Notes under the pieces: generated by a model
The model's database searches: none
The model's input: the letters and a program-made list of their open reading frames with translations, nothing else
Told to the model about the DNA's origin: nothing
Shown here: positions 23,971 to 31,912 of the stretch, piece after piece
How the letters are laid out: the number at the start of each line of letters is the position of its first letter
How positions within the stretch are numbered: position 1 is the stretch's first letter
NCBI GenBank assembly: GCA_050485645.1
Contig: JBJHBT010000039.1
Span: forward strand, 1-37,040
DNA length: 37,040 nt
Source: JBJHBP01 sp050485645
GTDB lineage: Bacteria > Pseudomonadota > Gammaproteobacteria > Steroidobacterales > Rariloculaceae
Direction of reading: 5' to 3'
Position numbers and translations under genes: made by a program

Positions 23971-26724
23971 TCAACTGATGCCGGCTGGTTGCCGGGTGGT
24001 GTGCGATGAAGATGCCGAAGGACCGGCGATGGAGGGCAGCACGAAATGCCCAACGAAACGTCGATACGAGTCGTAGTCGTTGTGGTGGTGGTCTGTGTCG
24101 CCTACTGCCGGAAAAGCAGCTTGAACTGTAACAAGAGCGTTTCGATCTGCCCGTGTGTGGTCCTCAGGCTCGAATTTACGCAGAGCGTCTTCAAGCACGC
24201 TCCTCTCCGCGGCGGACCGCTGATTCAGGTACTCAAGCCAGAACAGCATATGCCGCAGCTTCGCCTCGTCACGCAAGGGTTGGCCGTTCGGAGCGAGATT
24301 CACTTGCGTCAGGAGACGGAGGGTATTGTGCAACCTGATGATCTGTCGTGGATTTCGGAACGAGAAGTCGCGCACCGCCTGCGCGAAGGCATCGCGCGCC
24401 CCTCGGGTGTCTGCCATATGCGCGATTCGTCTTGCGCGTGATACGTCTGGCGCAAGACCAGTTGTCCGTCGGCCCTGTTCACTCTCCCCACCATTGATCA
24501 ATTGCTCACGGTCTGCCGTATACGAAGGCGCAGACGAGGCTTGATCTTCACGATTGAGGGAGTCGTCGTTTGAGTGGTTGAAAGCGTCGGATCCACGGGA
24601 ACGGTAAGAGCCCTTCGTGCTCTCGCTAGCTCCCGTGCCGGGCTCGACACGATCTTGGCCAGCAGTGTCTGCAGCGTCATCTTCGTCGTCACGAACGCTC
24701 TGGAACAGGCGACGACGAACGAAATCATCCAGCGATTCAGGTGTCGGGTCCTCGAGCAGAACCGAGAGTTGAACGATCTTGCCGAGATAGTCGCGCGCGA
24801 TTTCTTCAGCTTCGTCGTTTCGAACCGCGACGGACTCATAGTGCCTGGCAACGGCGCGAAGCGCGATACGGTGGTCGATCGCGATAATGACGATCACACC
24901 CGGAATATCCATAACCAGCCGCACGGCATCGAAAGTGTCAAGTATGCAGGTTGGTTCACAGCGGTCCAAATCGTCGATGAATACCACCAGTCGAGCGCAG
25001 TCCGCGTTTTTCTCCGGGATCGCTCCGATGCCGCAGAGTTCGCACAGCGTTGCAATGTGTCGCTTCATCACGGGAATGACGCCGAGATGGTCGCCATAAT
25101 CCGGTAGCTTCAGGTAAGTAGCCAGTTCAACTGACAGCGGATGATCAAGAAGCTTCTTTGACTCCTTGACAAGAACGATGATCGTTCCAATAAAGCCGAG
25201 GACTGCGGTGCCCCTCAGGATCTCCGATCCAGTACCGCCCAGCCAGTCCTCAAACAGCTTTGGCAGAGCTATCAGGGATGCGACAATGACCAGCGCCAGC
25301 ACCAGCCAGGTTACGCCAGACCTGATCGCGCCCATATGCTCCTTGCGAGCGAACTGGAGCTTGAGCTGGAGTCGCCGCCACCATCTGCCTTGTCCTTCGA
25401 GAATTCCGTCGATGACCTCCTGGGCGAGGCCGGCGCGAATATTATCGGTATGTTCGTACTGCCATGCATTGAACGTGGCATGCCGGAACCGGAACGGCGT
25501 CGTTTGACCATTCTCGTAGTCCTGTAGCCGGACCTTGATCTGCTCGAACACACTGCTTTTCCCGCTACCCCAGTTTCCAAGCAATGCGAGGGTGAATGGC
25601 GTGGTTTGCTCACGTGCGGCGAGCATTGCCGACAGGGATTCAACGAGCGTCGTTCTGCCCAGGTGATCCTGTCGGGTCGGGGTGTCTTCCCGGGCCGTTG
25701 GCGCGCCGAAGCGGCTGGCCGTTGCACCGTTGGGAGCGTTCGCGGACCACGCTGATACGCGGTGAAGCAGCGCCCGTGAATCCAGCCGACGTCCGGTTGC
25801 GAGCTGGCTGTGCTGCTCGGCGATATCGGCCAGCGAACTCGCGCCGGATCCTGCCGCTAGCTGATTCATCTCCTTCCGCCATGGGCCGAGAATCGCGCTT
25901 TGCCAGCGTTCTGGCGCGCCCTCCGGCCACAGCGGAGCATTCTTTATGAGCCTGATACCTGCTGTCTCTGCGCTTGTTCTGCTGTCGGTTTTGGCGCTTT
26001 CGTCGGAACCGGGTTGTGGGGCCAGCAGTCGCATGTCCGCCTCCATGGCACGAACGATCATTTCGCCTGCCTGACCGCGAAACGCGCGTGCGGCCGAGTG
26101 TGCGGCAGTCATGGCATCGCGGGCATGGTTCCGGAGTGTGCGTGACCGACTGATAACGCTTCGCGCCAGATAGATGGCACAGAGTATGGCGCGTTGCTCG
26201 GAGGGCGGTTGGTTGCGGGCGATTTCCGACAGCGTATCAGCTGACTGCGCGACGGCAACCAGAATGGGGTGATGGGCCTGGCGTGTGGCGTCTTCAGCCA
26301 GTTCCCTGTGTGTCAGCAGCCATGCGATCACACCCTCGATGGTGACTGTCAGCGCCTGGATCTGCCCGGTCAGCCGGGTTTGCTCCGTTCTCAGAGCTCC
26401 AGGTCTGACAAGCGGCAAAACACGCAACGCGCAGCGGGCGGCAACCGCAACAGCCGCGTCGTCAGAGATTCCCTTCAGATCGGGGATCGCTGGTAGCGGT
26501 TCATTTTCGGTGGAGTCGACCTCGGTTGTGTACGGATCTGAAATGGCTTTGGTTGCCCGGACAACGCCAGGTGTGTCGGTGCCGGACAACGGGTTCGTTT
26601 TCGTTTTAGACAGGTGCTGCACAGGCGACGCCATGCCTGGACCTTCTGATCCTGACGTTCGCTTCTTTGCCGTTTTTGCTCTTCTTTTTCTGTCGGGCGG
26701 TTTTTCCATGTTTGGATACCGCAT
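23971..26724 (-). CDS. KAP-family P-loop NTPase with transmembrane hairpin, cassette gene
   Basis: About 917 residues from the ATG at 26724 (ATG at 26709 is also possible). The N-terminal 30 residues are very basic and a largely helical region follows to about 330. The KAP core has Walker A GNWGSGKSS (383-391), NAWQYE (419-424) typical of KAP proteins, two membrane helices inserted after it (about 470-490 and 502-520), and Walker B LVVFIDDLDRCEP (579-591). A polar, acidic, probably disordered insert of roughly 85 residues begins near 676. The family, named after Kidins220, ARMS and PifA, includes the F-plasmid phage-exclusion protein PifA. The topology places the ATPase on the cytoplasmic face. 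The frame is open 128 codons further upstream, but that part overlaps the divergent CHAP gene and is low-complexity. Confidence 0.85.
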   Translation of the reverse strand: MRYPNMEKPPDRKRRAKTAKKRTSGSEGPGMASPVQHLSKTKTNPLSGTDTPGVVRATKAISDPYTTEVDSTENEPLPAIPDLKGISDDAAVAVAARCALRVLPLVRPGALRTEQTRLTGQIQALTVTIEGVIAWLLTHRELAEDATRQAHHPILVAVAQSADTLSEIARNQPPSEQRAILCAIYLARSVISRSRTLRNHARDAMTAAHSAARAFRGQAGEMIVRAMEADMRLLAPQPGSDESAKTDSRTSAETAGIRLIKNAPLWPEGAPERWQSAILGPWRKEMNQLAAGSGASSLADIAEQHSQLATGRRLDSRALLHRVSAWSANAPNGATASRFGAPTAREDTPTRQDHLGRTTLVESLSAMLAAREQTTPFTLALLGNWGSGKSSVFEQIKVRLQDYENGQTTPFRFRHATFNAWQYEHTDNIRAGLAQEVIDGILEGQGRWWRRLQLKLQFARKEHMGAIRSGVTWLVLALVIVASLIALPKLFEDWLGGTGSEILRGTAVLGFIGTIIVLVKESKKLLDHPLSVELATYLKLPDYGDHLGVIPVMKRHIATLCELCGIGAIPEKNADCARLVVFIDDLDRCEPTCILDTFDAVRLVMDIPGVIVIIAIDHRIALRAVARHYESVAVRNDEAEEIARDYLGKIVQLSVLLEDPTPESLDDFVRRRLFQSVRDDEDDAADTAGQDRVEPGTGASESTKGSYRSRGSDAFNHSNDDSLNREDQASSAPSYTADREQLINGGESEQGRRTTGLAPDVSRARRIAHMADTRGARDAFAQAVRDFSFRNPRQIIRLHNTLRLLTQVNLAPNGQPLRDEAKLRHMLFWLEYLNQRSAAERSVLEDALRKFEPEDHTRADRNALVTVQAAFPAVGDTDHHHNDYDSYRRFVGHFVLPSIAGPSASSSHTTRQPAGIS

Positions 26725-26872
26725 TCCGCGTGACGACCTGACCGCTGCGGATTCTGCCAGAACTTCAACATCGAGAACAGCGATATGGATGAATTTTCGC
26801 CAGAGCAGGATCGATATCCGATCCGGTTGGTACCAGGACATCTGGGGTTGAGAAGGCAAGGTCGCCGGCATC

Positions 26873-27484
26873 ATGCGGAACTGGATCGATGCCAGCGCCG
26901 CAAGCTCGCAGCGACAGCTATACGGTTCAGCGACGCCGGTTGCTACCGTACAGGATACGCGTGTGCCGGCGGGAGGCAGTCCGGCGGGACGGGCTGCACT
27001 GGCCGCCGCTATTGGCGAAATGCAGGCGGGCGCCCGCGAGATCGGCACGAACAATTCCGGCGTTTGGGTCGAAAAGTATCTGAACGGCATTGTCCCGCCA
27101 CCAGCCAACTGGTGCGCGGGTTTCGTAAGCTGGTGCTACGGTCATGCACCCGGAGGTATTCCGTTCCGGTACAGTCTCGGCGCGCGGGACATCCGTAACC
27201 AGTTTCAGCGCAGGGGTTGGACATTCGACGCGTCCGACGAGGAACAGCCCGCACCGGGCGACATCATCGTCTGGTGGCGGGGTCGTCCCGAAGGCTGGCA
27301 GGGGCATATCGGCCTCGTACATCACTGCTCGCACGGGATCATTTACACGATCGAAGGTAACAAGGGCGGTTTCCCGGCGCCCGTACGGATGTTTGACTAC
27401 GTGGTGTCCCGCATCGACAGGTTGCTGGGCTTCGGCCGTGTCGGATACGCCGCCGGCCCCGAAGGCCGCCCAGGAACCAGGTGA
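26873..27484 (+). CDS. CHAP-type cysteine hydrolase, cassette gene
   Basis: A 203-residue protein with a CHAP/NlpC-P60-like amidase fold. The catalytic Cys lies in NWCAGFVSWCYGHA (C81) and the His in GHIGLVHH (H145), with YTIEGNKGG (E161, N163) as the third site; QPAPGDIIVWW is the typical strand before the His. Such enzymes cut peptidoglycan amide bonds or act on other amides. No signal peptide is present, so export would need a holin, or the target is cytoplasmic. It is divergent from the KAP gene, about 150 bp away, and shares the putative divergent promoter region. Alternative roles are a phage-like endolysin remnant or the effector of the cassette. Confidence 0.8.
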   Translation: MRNWIDASAASSQRQLYGSATPVATVQDTRVPAGGSPAGRAALAAAIGEMQAGAREIGTNNSGVWVEKYLNGIVPPPANWCAGFVSWCYGHAPGGIPFRYSLGARDIRNQFQRRGWTFDASDEEQPAPGDIIVWWRGRPEGWQGHIGLVHHCSHGIIYTIEGNKGGFPAPVRMFDYVVSRIDRLLGFGRVGYAAGPEGRPGTR

Positions 27485-27518
27485 TCCTTCCACAGCCTCA
27501 GGTCCGAACGCGACCCCG

Positions 27519-27833
27519 ATGAAAAAAACTCACTGCTGTGTGACGCAACGAACCGAGTCATCGAGGCGCTTCTCTATCAAGCATCGACTGGCCATCGGCA
27601 CCATCGCAGGGAACGACAGGGACGACGCCGAGCTTCTGGCATCGGATCACGGAAGCGCGCCCTCAGTGATATCGGTGCGCAAACTCCAACGATCCGGCGT
27701 GCGATACCGGTCTTTGCGCGGCAAAGCCGGCCCGGTTGAGCTCGGGATACTGAGACTGCAGCAAGTACGCAACCCGCTGCGCGAGCAGTTCGTCGCGGCG
27801 CTGCGAAGTGTGGCTCAGGACGTCAACCGCTGA
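27519..27833 (+). pseudogene. Chimeric ORF ending in the duplicated lysR 3' end
   Basis: An ATG at 27519 opens a 104-codon frame. The first half (MKKTHCCVTQRTESSRRF and onward) matches nothing recognised. From about SVRKLQRSGVRYRS the frame is the LysR C terminus in the correct phase and ends at the same stop. Amino-acid similarity continues some 5 codons left of the exact repeat with more nucleotide differences, as if two related lysR tails recombined here. No Shine-Dalgarno is visible. This is most likely the displaced 3' end of lysR and not a functional gene. Confidence 0.6.
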
Positions 27834-27865
27834 GTGTGTGCCTTTCACATGCCGTACCGCACCAC
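27688..27865 (+). repeat. 178-bp direct repeat, right copy
   Basis: This is the second copy of the lysR/glutaredoxin junction (see 22564-22741). It lies next to the intact glutaredoxin-MauE gene, whose last codons form its right end, so this side probably preserves the original junction. Copy-to-copy distance is 5,124 bp. Confidence 0.95.
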
Positions 27866-28606
27866 CATCCAGATCGCCATTCCGATCATCATGAGGTTTT
27901 CGGTAAAGGAGACGAATCCGAGTGGCACGTTAGAGCCACCGCCAACGCACGCGCATCGGAGTTCACGCCTATCGATATAGACGGCCTTGAACACGGATGC
28001 CGCGCCAACAGATCCGATGAACAGGGCCAGCGGTGCGGAAATCCAGATCGCCGTGCCGGCCAGCATCAGAAGACCTGCCAGCGTTTCGGAAAAAGGATAG
28101 ATGTAGCCGTATGGGATCCAACGTCTGGCAAGCAGGTCGTAGTTGAGGAACATGGTTGAGAAGCCTTCAACGTCGCGCAGCTTCTGCAGCCCGAGCAGCA
28201 CCATGGCCGAGGCGATGAACCATTCTGCGGTGCGACCCGGCTCGATGGTACCAAGTGCCGTCCACGAGATGGCCACACCCATGAACAGAGCTACGGCGAA
28301 TATGGCGATGACGGGCCGATATGTTGTATCGCCCTCACGAATGACGGATCTGCCGAAGTACTCGCGCAGCTCGTCATAGCCACCCACATGTGTGTCGCCG
28401 ACGAAGGCCTGCGGTGTAGTTTCGACACCGTACTCTGCCTTGAAGGCGTCGGTCTCCTCACGCGTCGTCAGATGGTGATCGGCCACGGTGTAGCCCTGGG
28501 ATTCGAGCAGCCATTTCGACTTGATGCCGTAGGGGCAAACATGCTCCGGCATCACCATGCGGTAAAGTTTCGCGGACATCTCCTGCGATCGAGCGTGCTG
28601 TTTCAT
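27845..28606 (-). CDS. Glutaredoxin-MauE fusion membrane protein
   Basis: A 253-residue fusion. Residues about 12-88 are a glutaredoxin domain with an unusual CPYG active site (C24), TTPQAFVGDTHVGGYDEL as the cis-Pro/glutathione region, and no second active-site Cys, so it would act by a monothiol mechanism. From about residue 97 four membrane helices form a MauE/DoxX-like domain with CACVGGGSNVPLGF near the end; MauE relatives support disulfide formation or maturation of redox proteins. The start is well supported by AAGGGAG 5 bases upstream of the ATG. The 3' end carries the right repeat and is convergent with the lysR fragment. Confidence 0.88.
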   Translation of the reverse strand: MKQHARSQEMSAKLYRMVMPEHVCPYGIKSKWLLESQGYTVADHHLTTREETDAFKAEYGVETTPQAFVGDTHVGGYDELREYFGRSVIREGDTTYRPVIAIFAVALFMGVAISWTALGTIEPGRTAEWFIASAMVLLGLQKLRDVEGFSTMFLNYDLLARRWIPYGYIYPFSETLAGLLMLAGTAIWISAPLALFIGSVGAASVFKAVYIDRRELRCACVGGGSNVPLGFVSFTENLMMIGMAIWMVVRYGM

Positions 28607-28973
28607 ACGAGCTCCCTTTCAACCCGCCTGCCCGCGGCTACCTGTCTCAGCTTACGGCAACCGGAACCTCGCTGCCCAAACTCATCAACGCTATCGGTCC
28701 ACTCGCGGGGAAGCCTTGCTGGCGCCGTGTCTCGCCAGCGGCATGGAGGCGCAGCCGCTACGTCAGGGTGACCGCAGCACGTATGTCGGACCATGGATCC
28801 GCGTCGCGGTGCAACCCGACAGCAGCCGCAACAGGGCGGCAACCAGACCTAGAGGCGCGGCGCGCGTGAAGACGGGTCCTCATTCTTGCATTCGCAGTCT
28901 CCGGCGGATGGAGCCGCAAGGATATCCACACGGAGGACTGTCGACTGATCAGGCGAACACCGTTATCCGATCG
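28607..28973. other. Intergenic region between pnp and glutaredoxin-MauE
   Basis: A 367-bp gap holding the pnp 3' end region and the promoter of the glutaredoxin gene. The Arg/Cys-rich reading frames in it look non-coding. No convincing terminator, RNA gene or repeat was found. Confidence 0.4.
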
Positions 28974-31088
28974 TCAGCCGGCGGCATCCGGCTGTGTGGC
29001 TTCGCGCATCGACAGGCGAATGCGGCCCTGACGGTCGATCTCAAGCACTTTCACCCGGACGATATCGCCTTCCTTGAGGCAATCGGACACGCGTTCGACA
29101 CGCTCGTGGGAAATCTGCGAGATGTGCACAAGTCCGTCGCGTCCAGGCAGGATGGACACAAAGGCGCCGAACTCCATGATCTTCACCACCGGGCCCTCGT
29201 AGATCGTGCCCGGCTCCACATCAGCGGTCACGAGCCGGATACGCTCCAGCGCGCTCTTCGCGGACGCACCGCTGGTGGCAGCGACGGTCACGGTGCCATC
29301 GTCGGCGACATCGATCTCGGTTCCGGTGTCGGCTGCGAGCGCGCGGATCGTTGCGCCACCCTTGCCGATCACGTCACGAATGCGGTCAACCGGAATCTTG
29401 ATGGTGTAAAGCCGCGGTGCCCACTCAGAGAGATCCTCGCGCGGACGATCGAGCGTTTTCTTCATTTCGTCGAGTATGTGCAAGCGGGCCGCGAGCGCAC
29501 GTTCCAGCGCGGTGCGCATGATCTCTTCGGTGATGCCGTCGATCTTGATATCCATCTGCAGTGCCGAGATGCCTTCGGCCGTGCCGGCGACCTTGAAGTC
29601 CATGTCACCCAGATGGTCTTCGTCGCCGAGAATGTCGGTCAGCACCGCGAAGTCGTCGCCTTCCTTCACCAGTCCCATCGCAACGCCGGCCACCGGTGCA
29701 ATCAGCGGCACACCAGCGTCCATCAGCGCGAGCGATGAGCCGCAGACCGAGGCCATCGAACTTGAGCCGTTCGATTCGGTGATTTCCGACACGACGCGAA
29801 TCACGTACGGAAAGGATTCCAGATCAGGCATCACCGCCTGTACACCGCGCTTGGCGAGCTTGCCGTGGCCGATCTCGCGCCGCTTGGGGCCGAGCATCAT
29901 CGAGGTCTCGCCCACGCAGTAAGGGGGGAAGTTGTAATGAAACAGGAACGGATCGCGCGATTCACCTTCCATGGCGTCGATGATCTGCGCATCGCGCTTG
30001 GTGCCAAGCGTGACGGTGACCAGCGCCTGAGTCTCACCGCGCGTGAACAGCGCGGAGCCGTGTGTGCGGGGCAGAAGTCCCACACTGGTCTCGATCTGGC
30101 GTACCCGGTCCAGAGGGCGGCCGTCGACGCGGCGCTGCTCGCGCAGCACCTGCGCGCGCATCACGCGGTACTTGAGCTCGCCAAGTTCATTGCCGATCTT
30201 GTCGGCCGTCCAGCGACCTGCGGAAATCTCCGGCTCCAGTGCGGTGAGCAGCGAGTCCTTCGCGGCCTGCAGCGCCTGTCGGCGCTCGTTGCGGTCGGTG
30301 ATGCGATAAGCAGCCTCGATGTCGGCGCTCGCAAGATCGGTGACGCGCTCCCCGAGCGATGCATCGGTTTCAGGCGCCACCCAGTCAAACGGTTTGGATT
30401 CGGCTTTGACAGCCAGTGCTTCGATAGCTTCGATGGCAACCTGCATCTGACGGTGCCCGAAAGTCACCGCGCCCAGCATGACCTCCTCGGGCAGCAGCGA
30501 GGCTTCGGATTCAACCATCAACACGGCGCGCGACGTGCCGGCCACGACCAGATCGAGCTGCGAGGTGGGCAGCTCGCTGGCGGTTGGATTGAGCAGATAC
30601 TCGCCGTTCGCGTAACCGACGCGGGCGGCGCCGATCGGGCTTTGCAGCGGTGCGCCACCGAGCCGCAGCGCGGCCGAACAGGCGATCATCGAGGGAATTT
30701 CGGTGCCGACTTCCGGGTCGATCGAGAGCACGGTCGCGATGATCTGGGTGTCGTGGCGAAAGCCTTCCGGAAACAGCGGCCGGATCGGGCGGTCGATGAG
30801 CCGCGACAGCAGCGTTTCACGCTCGGATGGGCGGCCTTCGCGCTTGAAGAAACCACCGGGAATACGCCCGCCTGCATAAAAGCGCTCCTGATAGTTCACC
30901 GTCAGCGGCAGGAAGTCGCGGCCAAAAGCAGGATCACGGCGCATCACGACAGTAGCAAGCACCACGGTGCCCGACACGGTCACCAGCGCGGCACCCGTGG
31001 CCTGGCGCGCAATGGCGCCGGTTTCGATGACGACGTCATGAGCGCCATAGCGAAATGTCTGGGAAATCGAGGTCTCGGAGGGATTCAT
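28974..31088 (-). CDS. pnp: Polyribonucleotide nucleotidyltransferase (PNPase)
   Basis: A 704-residue phosphorolytic 3'-5' exoribonuclease and RNA degradosome component. Two RNase PH-like domains are present: residues about 10-240 with FYAGGRIPGGFFKREGRP, and about 310-540 with RTHGSALFTRGETQALVTVT, GPKRREIGHG and DILGDEDHLGDMDFKVAG. They are followed by a KH domain (IPVDRIRDVIGKGGATIRAL) and an S1 domain (GPVVKIMEFGAFVSILPGRDGLVHIS). The length is normal. The ATG has AAGG 8 bases upstream. Unusually, no rpsO precedes it; 428 bp without a gene lie upstream, which may form a long regulatory leader. Confidence 0.97.
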   Translation of the reverse strand: MNPSETSISQTFRYGAHDVVIETGAIARQATGAALVTVSGTVVLATVVMRRDPAFGRDFLPLTVNYQERFYAGGRIPGGFFKREGRPSERETLLSRLIDRPIRPLFPEGFRHDTQIIATVLSIDPEVGTEIPSMIACSAALRLGGAPLQSPIGAARVGYANGEYLLNPTASELPTSQLDLVVAGTSRAVLMVESEASLLPEEVMLGAVTFGHRQMQVAIEAIEALAVKAESKPFDWVAPETDASLGERVTDLASADIEAAYRITDRNERRQALQAAKDSLLTALEPEISAGRWTADKIGNELGELKYRVMRAQVLREQRRVDGRPLDRVRQIETSVGLLPRTHGSALFTRGETQALVTVTLGTKRDAQIIDAMEGESRDPFLFHYNFPPYCVGETSMMLGPKRREIGHGKLAKRGVQAVMPDLESFPYVIRVVSEITESNGSSSMASVCGSSLALMDAGVPLIAPVAGVAMGLVKEGDDFAVLTDILGDEDHLGDMDFKVAGTAEGISALQMDIKIDGITEEIMRTALERALAARLHILDEMKKTLDRPREDLSEWAPRLYTIKIPVDRIRDVIGKGGATIRALAADTGTEIDVADDGTVTVAATSGASAKSALERIRLVTADVEPGTIYEGPVVKIMEFGAFVSILPGRDGLVHISQISHERVERVSDCLKEGDIVRVKVLEIDRQGRIRLSMREATQPDAAG

Positions 31089-31516
31089 TCAATCGCCTTT
31101 ATGGTCAGTGCGCCGCTGGTCGGGCAGTGCCACGACGGGATTGCGACGGAGTGGATATTCGGGATGTTCGCCGGGATGAAGTAACGATGCGGTCGCGACT
31201 CCAGCGCCAAGCGGACTTGCGGTAAGCGGGCTGACGTGAGGTAAACGCGGCCACTTGGCGCGCAGCAATTCGCTGCACACGGAGCAGGCCGGATCCATCG
31301 CGAATGGCTCTGCGGAAGGAACAGATGATTGTCAGCCAATACTGATGCCGCCGTCTGGGAATTGAGCGGTTCGGCGGGTGGCATCGCCCCATGACGACGC
31401 AGCCAGACGATTCACTACTTTATAGGGTCCGGGATCATAGTGGCGCCACCATCATAAGTCCAGTCTGAGCCTCTCGCCGCTGTCATGCGGATTCTGTCGG
31501 AGATTCTGCTGATGGT
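31089..31516. other. Gene-free region upstream of pnp
   Basis: A 428-bp stretch in which rpsO would be expected but no S15-like sequence is readable in any frame. On the minus strand a TATAAA hexamer (31424 down to 31419) could be a -10 element, giving a leader of roughly 325 nt before pnp. In other bacteria the pnp leader is cut by RNase III and controlled by PNPase itself; a comparable stem was not resolved here. Confidence 0.4.
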
Positions 31517-31912
31517 TCAGGTGGACAGATCCAGTATGAAGCACTGGCGCCCTGGGCCATGCGCCCAGAAACCCTGTCGCGACCCGCGGGATTCAGCGGA
31601 AAAGGTCGCGCAGAGCCGATAACGGAATTCGTCGACGATCTCGTATTCGTAAATGTCGTCGGTGACCGGATCGACGGGTGGCGCCGACAGTATCAGCCCA
31701 TCAACCATGTCCTCGAGACGAGACGGCAGATTGCCGCTGTGGGCATGGCGTCGCTGCAACGTCCTGGCCAGCGACTGCAGATCCGCAATCCGCCGGTCGT
31801 CCAGCTTGAAATTCCGCTGTTCGGCCGGCGAACCCGCGACCATCACCCCCGCCACGACCGCCACAGCCGCAACAGTCACGACCGCGATCGCGGCAGCGCG
31901 GTGCGGACTCAT
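31517..31912 (-). CDS. Small secreted or membrane-anchored hypothetical protein
   Basis: A 131-residue protein with an N-terminal hydrophobic segment (AAIAVVTVAAVAVVAGVMVAG) and a polar domain with LDDRRIADLQSLARTLQRRH, NLPSRLEDMVDG and DPVTDDIYEYEIVDEFRYRLCATF. The latter pattern resembles type II secretion pseudopilin-like or short periplasmic proteins, but no family is assigned. Its ATG overlaps the stop of the DUF5671 gene by 4 bases, so the two are translationally coupled and probably work together at the membrane. Confidence 0.75.
   Translation of the reverse strand: MSPHRAAAIAVVTVAAVAVVAGVMVAGSPAEQRNFKLDDRRIADLQSLARTLQRRHAHSGNLPSRLEDMVDGLILSAPPVDPVTDDIYEYEIVDEFRYRLCATFSAESRGSRQGFWAHGPGRQCFILDLST

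Larger units (their letters stand above)
22742..27687. mobile_element. Putative mobile cassette flanked by 178-bp direct repeats
   Basis: A unique segment of 4,946 bp lies between two copies of the lysR/glutaredoxin gene junction. Removing one repeat plus the segment restores lysR and the glutaredoxin gene as convergent neighbours 11 bp apart. The cassette holds a KAP NTPase, an alpha/beta hydrolase, a CHAP hydrolase and a short chimeric ORF. It contains no visible integrase, transposase, terminal inverted repeat or plasmid gene. Base composition is visibly less GC-rich than its flanks. Possible origins are trans-mobilised site-specific insertion or integration of a circle through homologous lysR-tail DNA. 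Confidence 0.75.

Noticed and set aside
26725..27108. N-terminal extension of the KAP protein to a start at 27108
   Set aside because: It lies antisense over the CHAP gene, is Ala/Ser/Pro-rich without conserved sequence, and leaves no promoter region.
28603..28842. 79-codon minus-strand frame upstream of the glutaredoxin gene
   Set aside because: Cys/Arg/Pro-rich composition without homology or start signals; probably chance.
29865..31184. A 439-codon plus-strand frame
   Set aside because: It is antisense to pnp, whose domains are complete; no recognisable protein features.
31085..31384. Possible rpsO before pnp
   Set aside because: The translation shows none of the S15 conserved segments and is Pro/Ser/Ala-rich.
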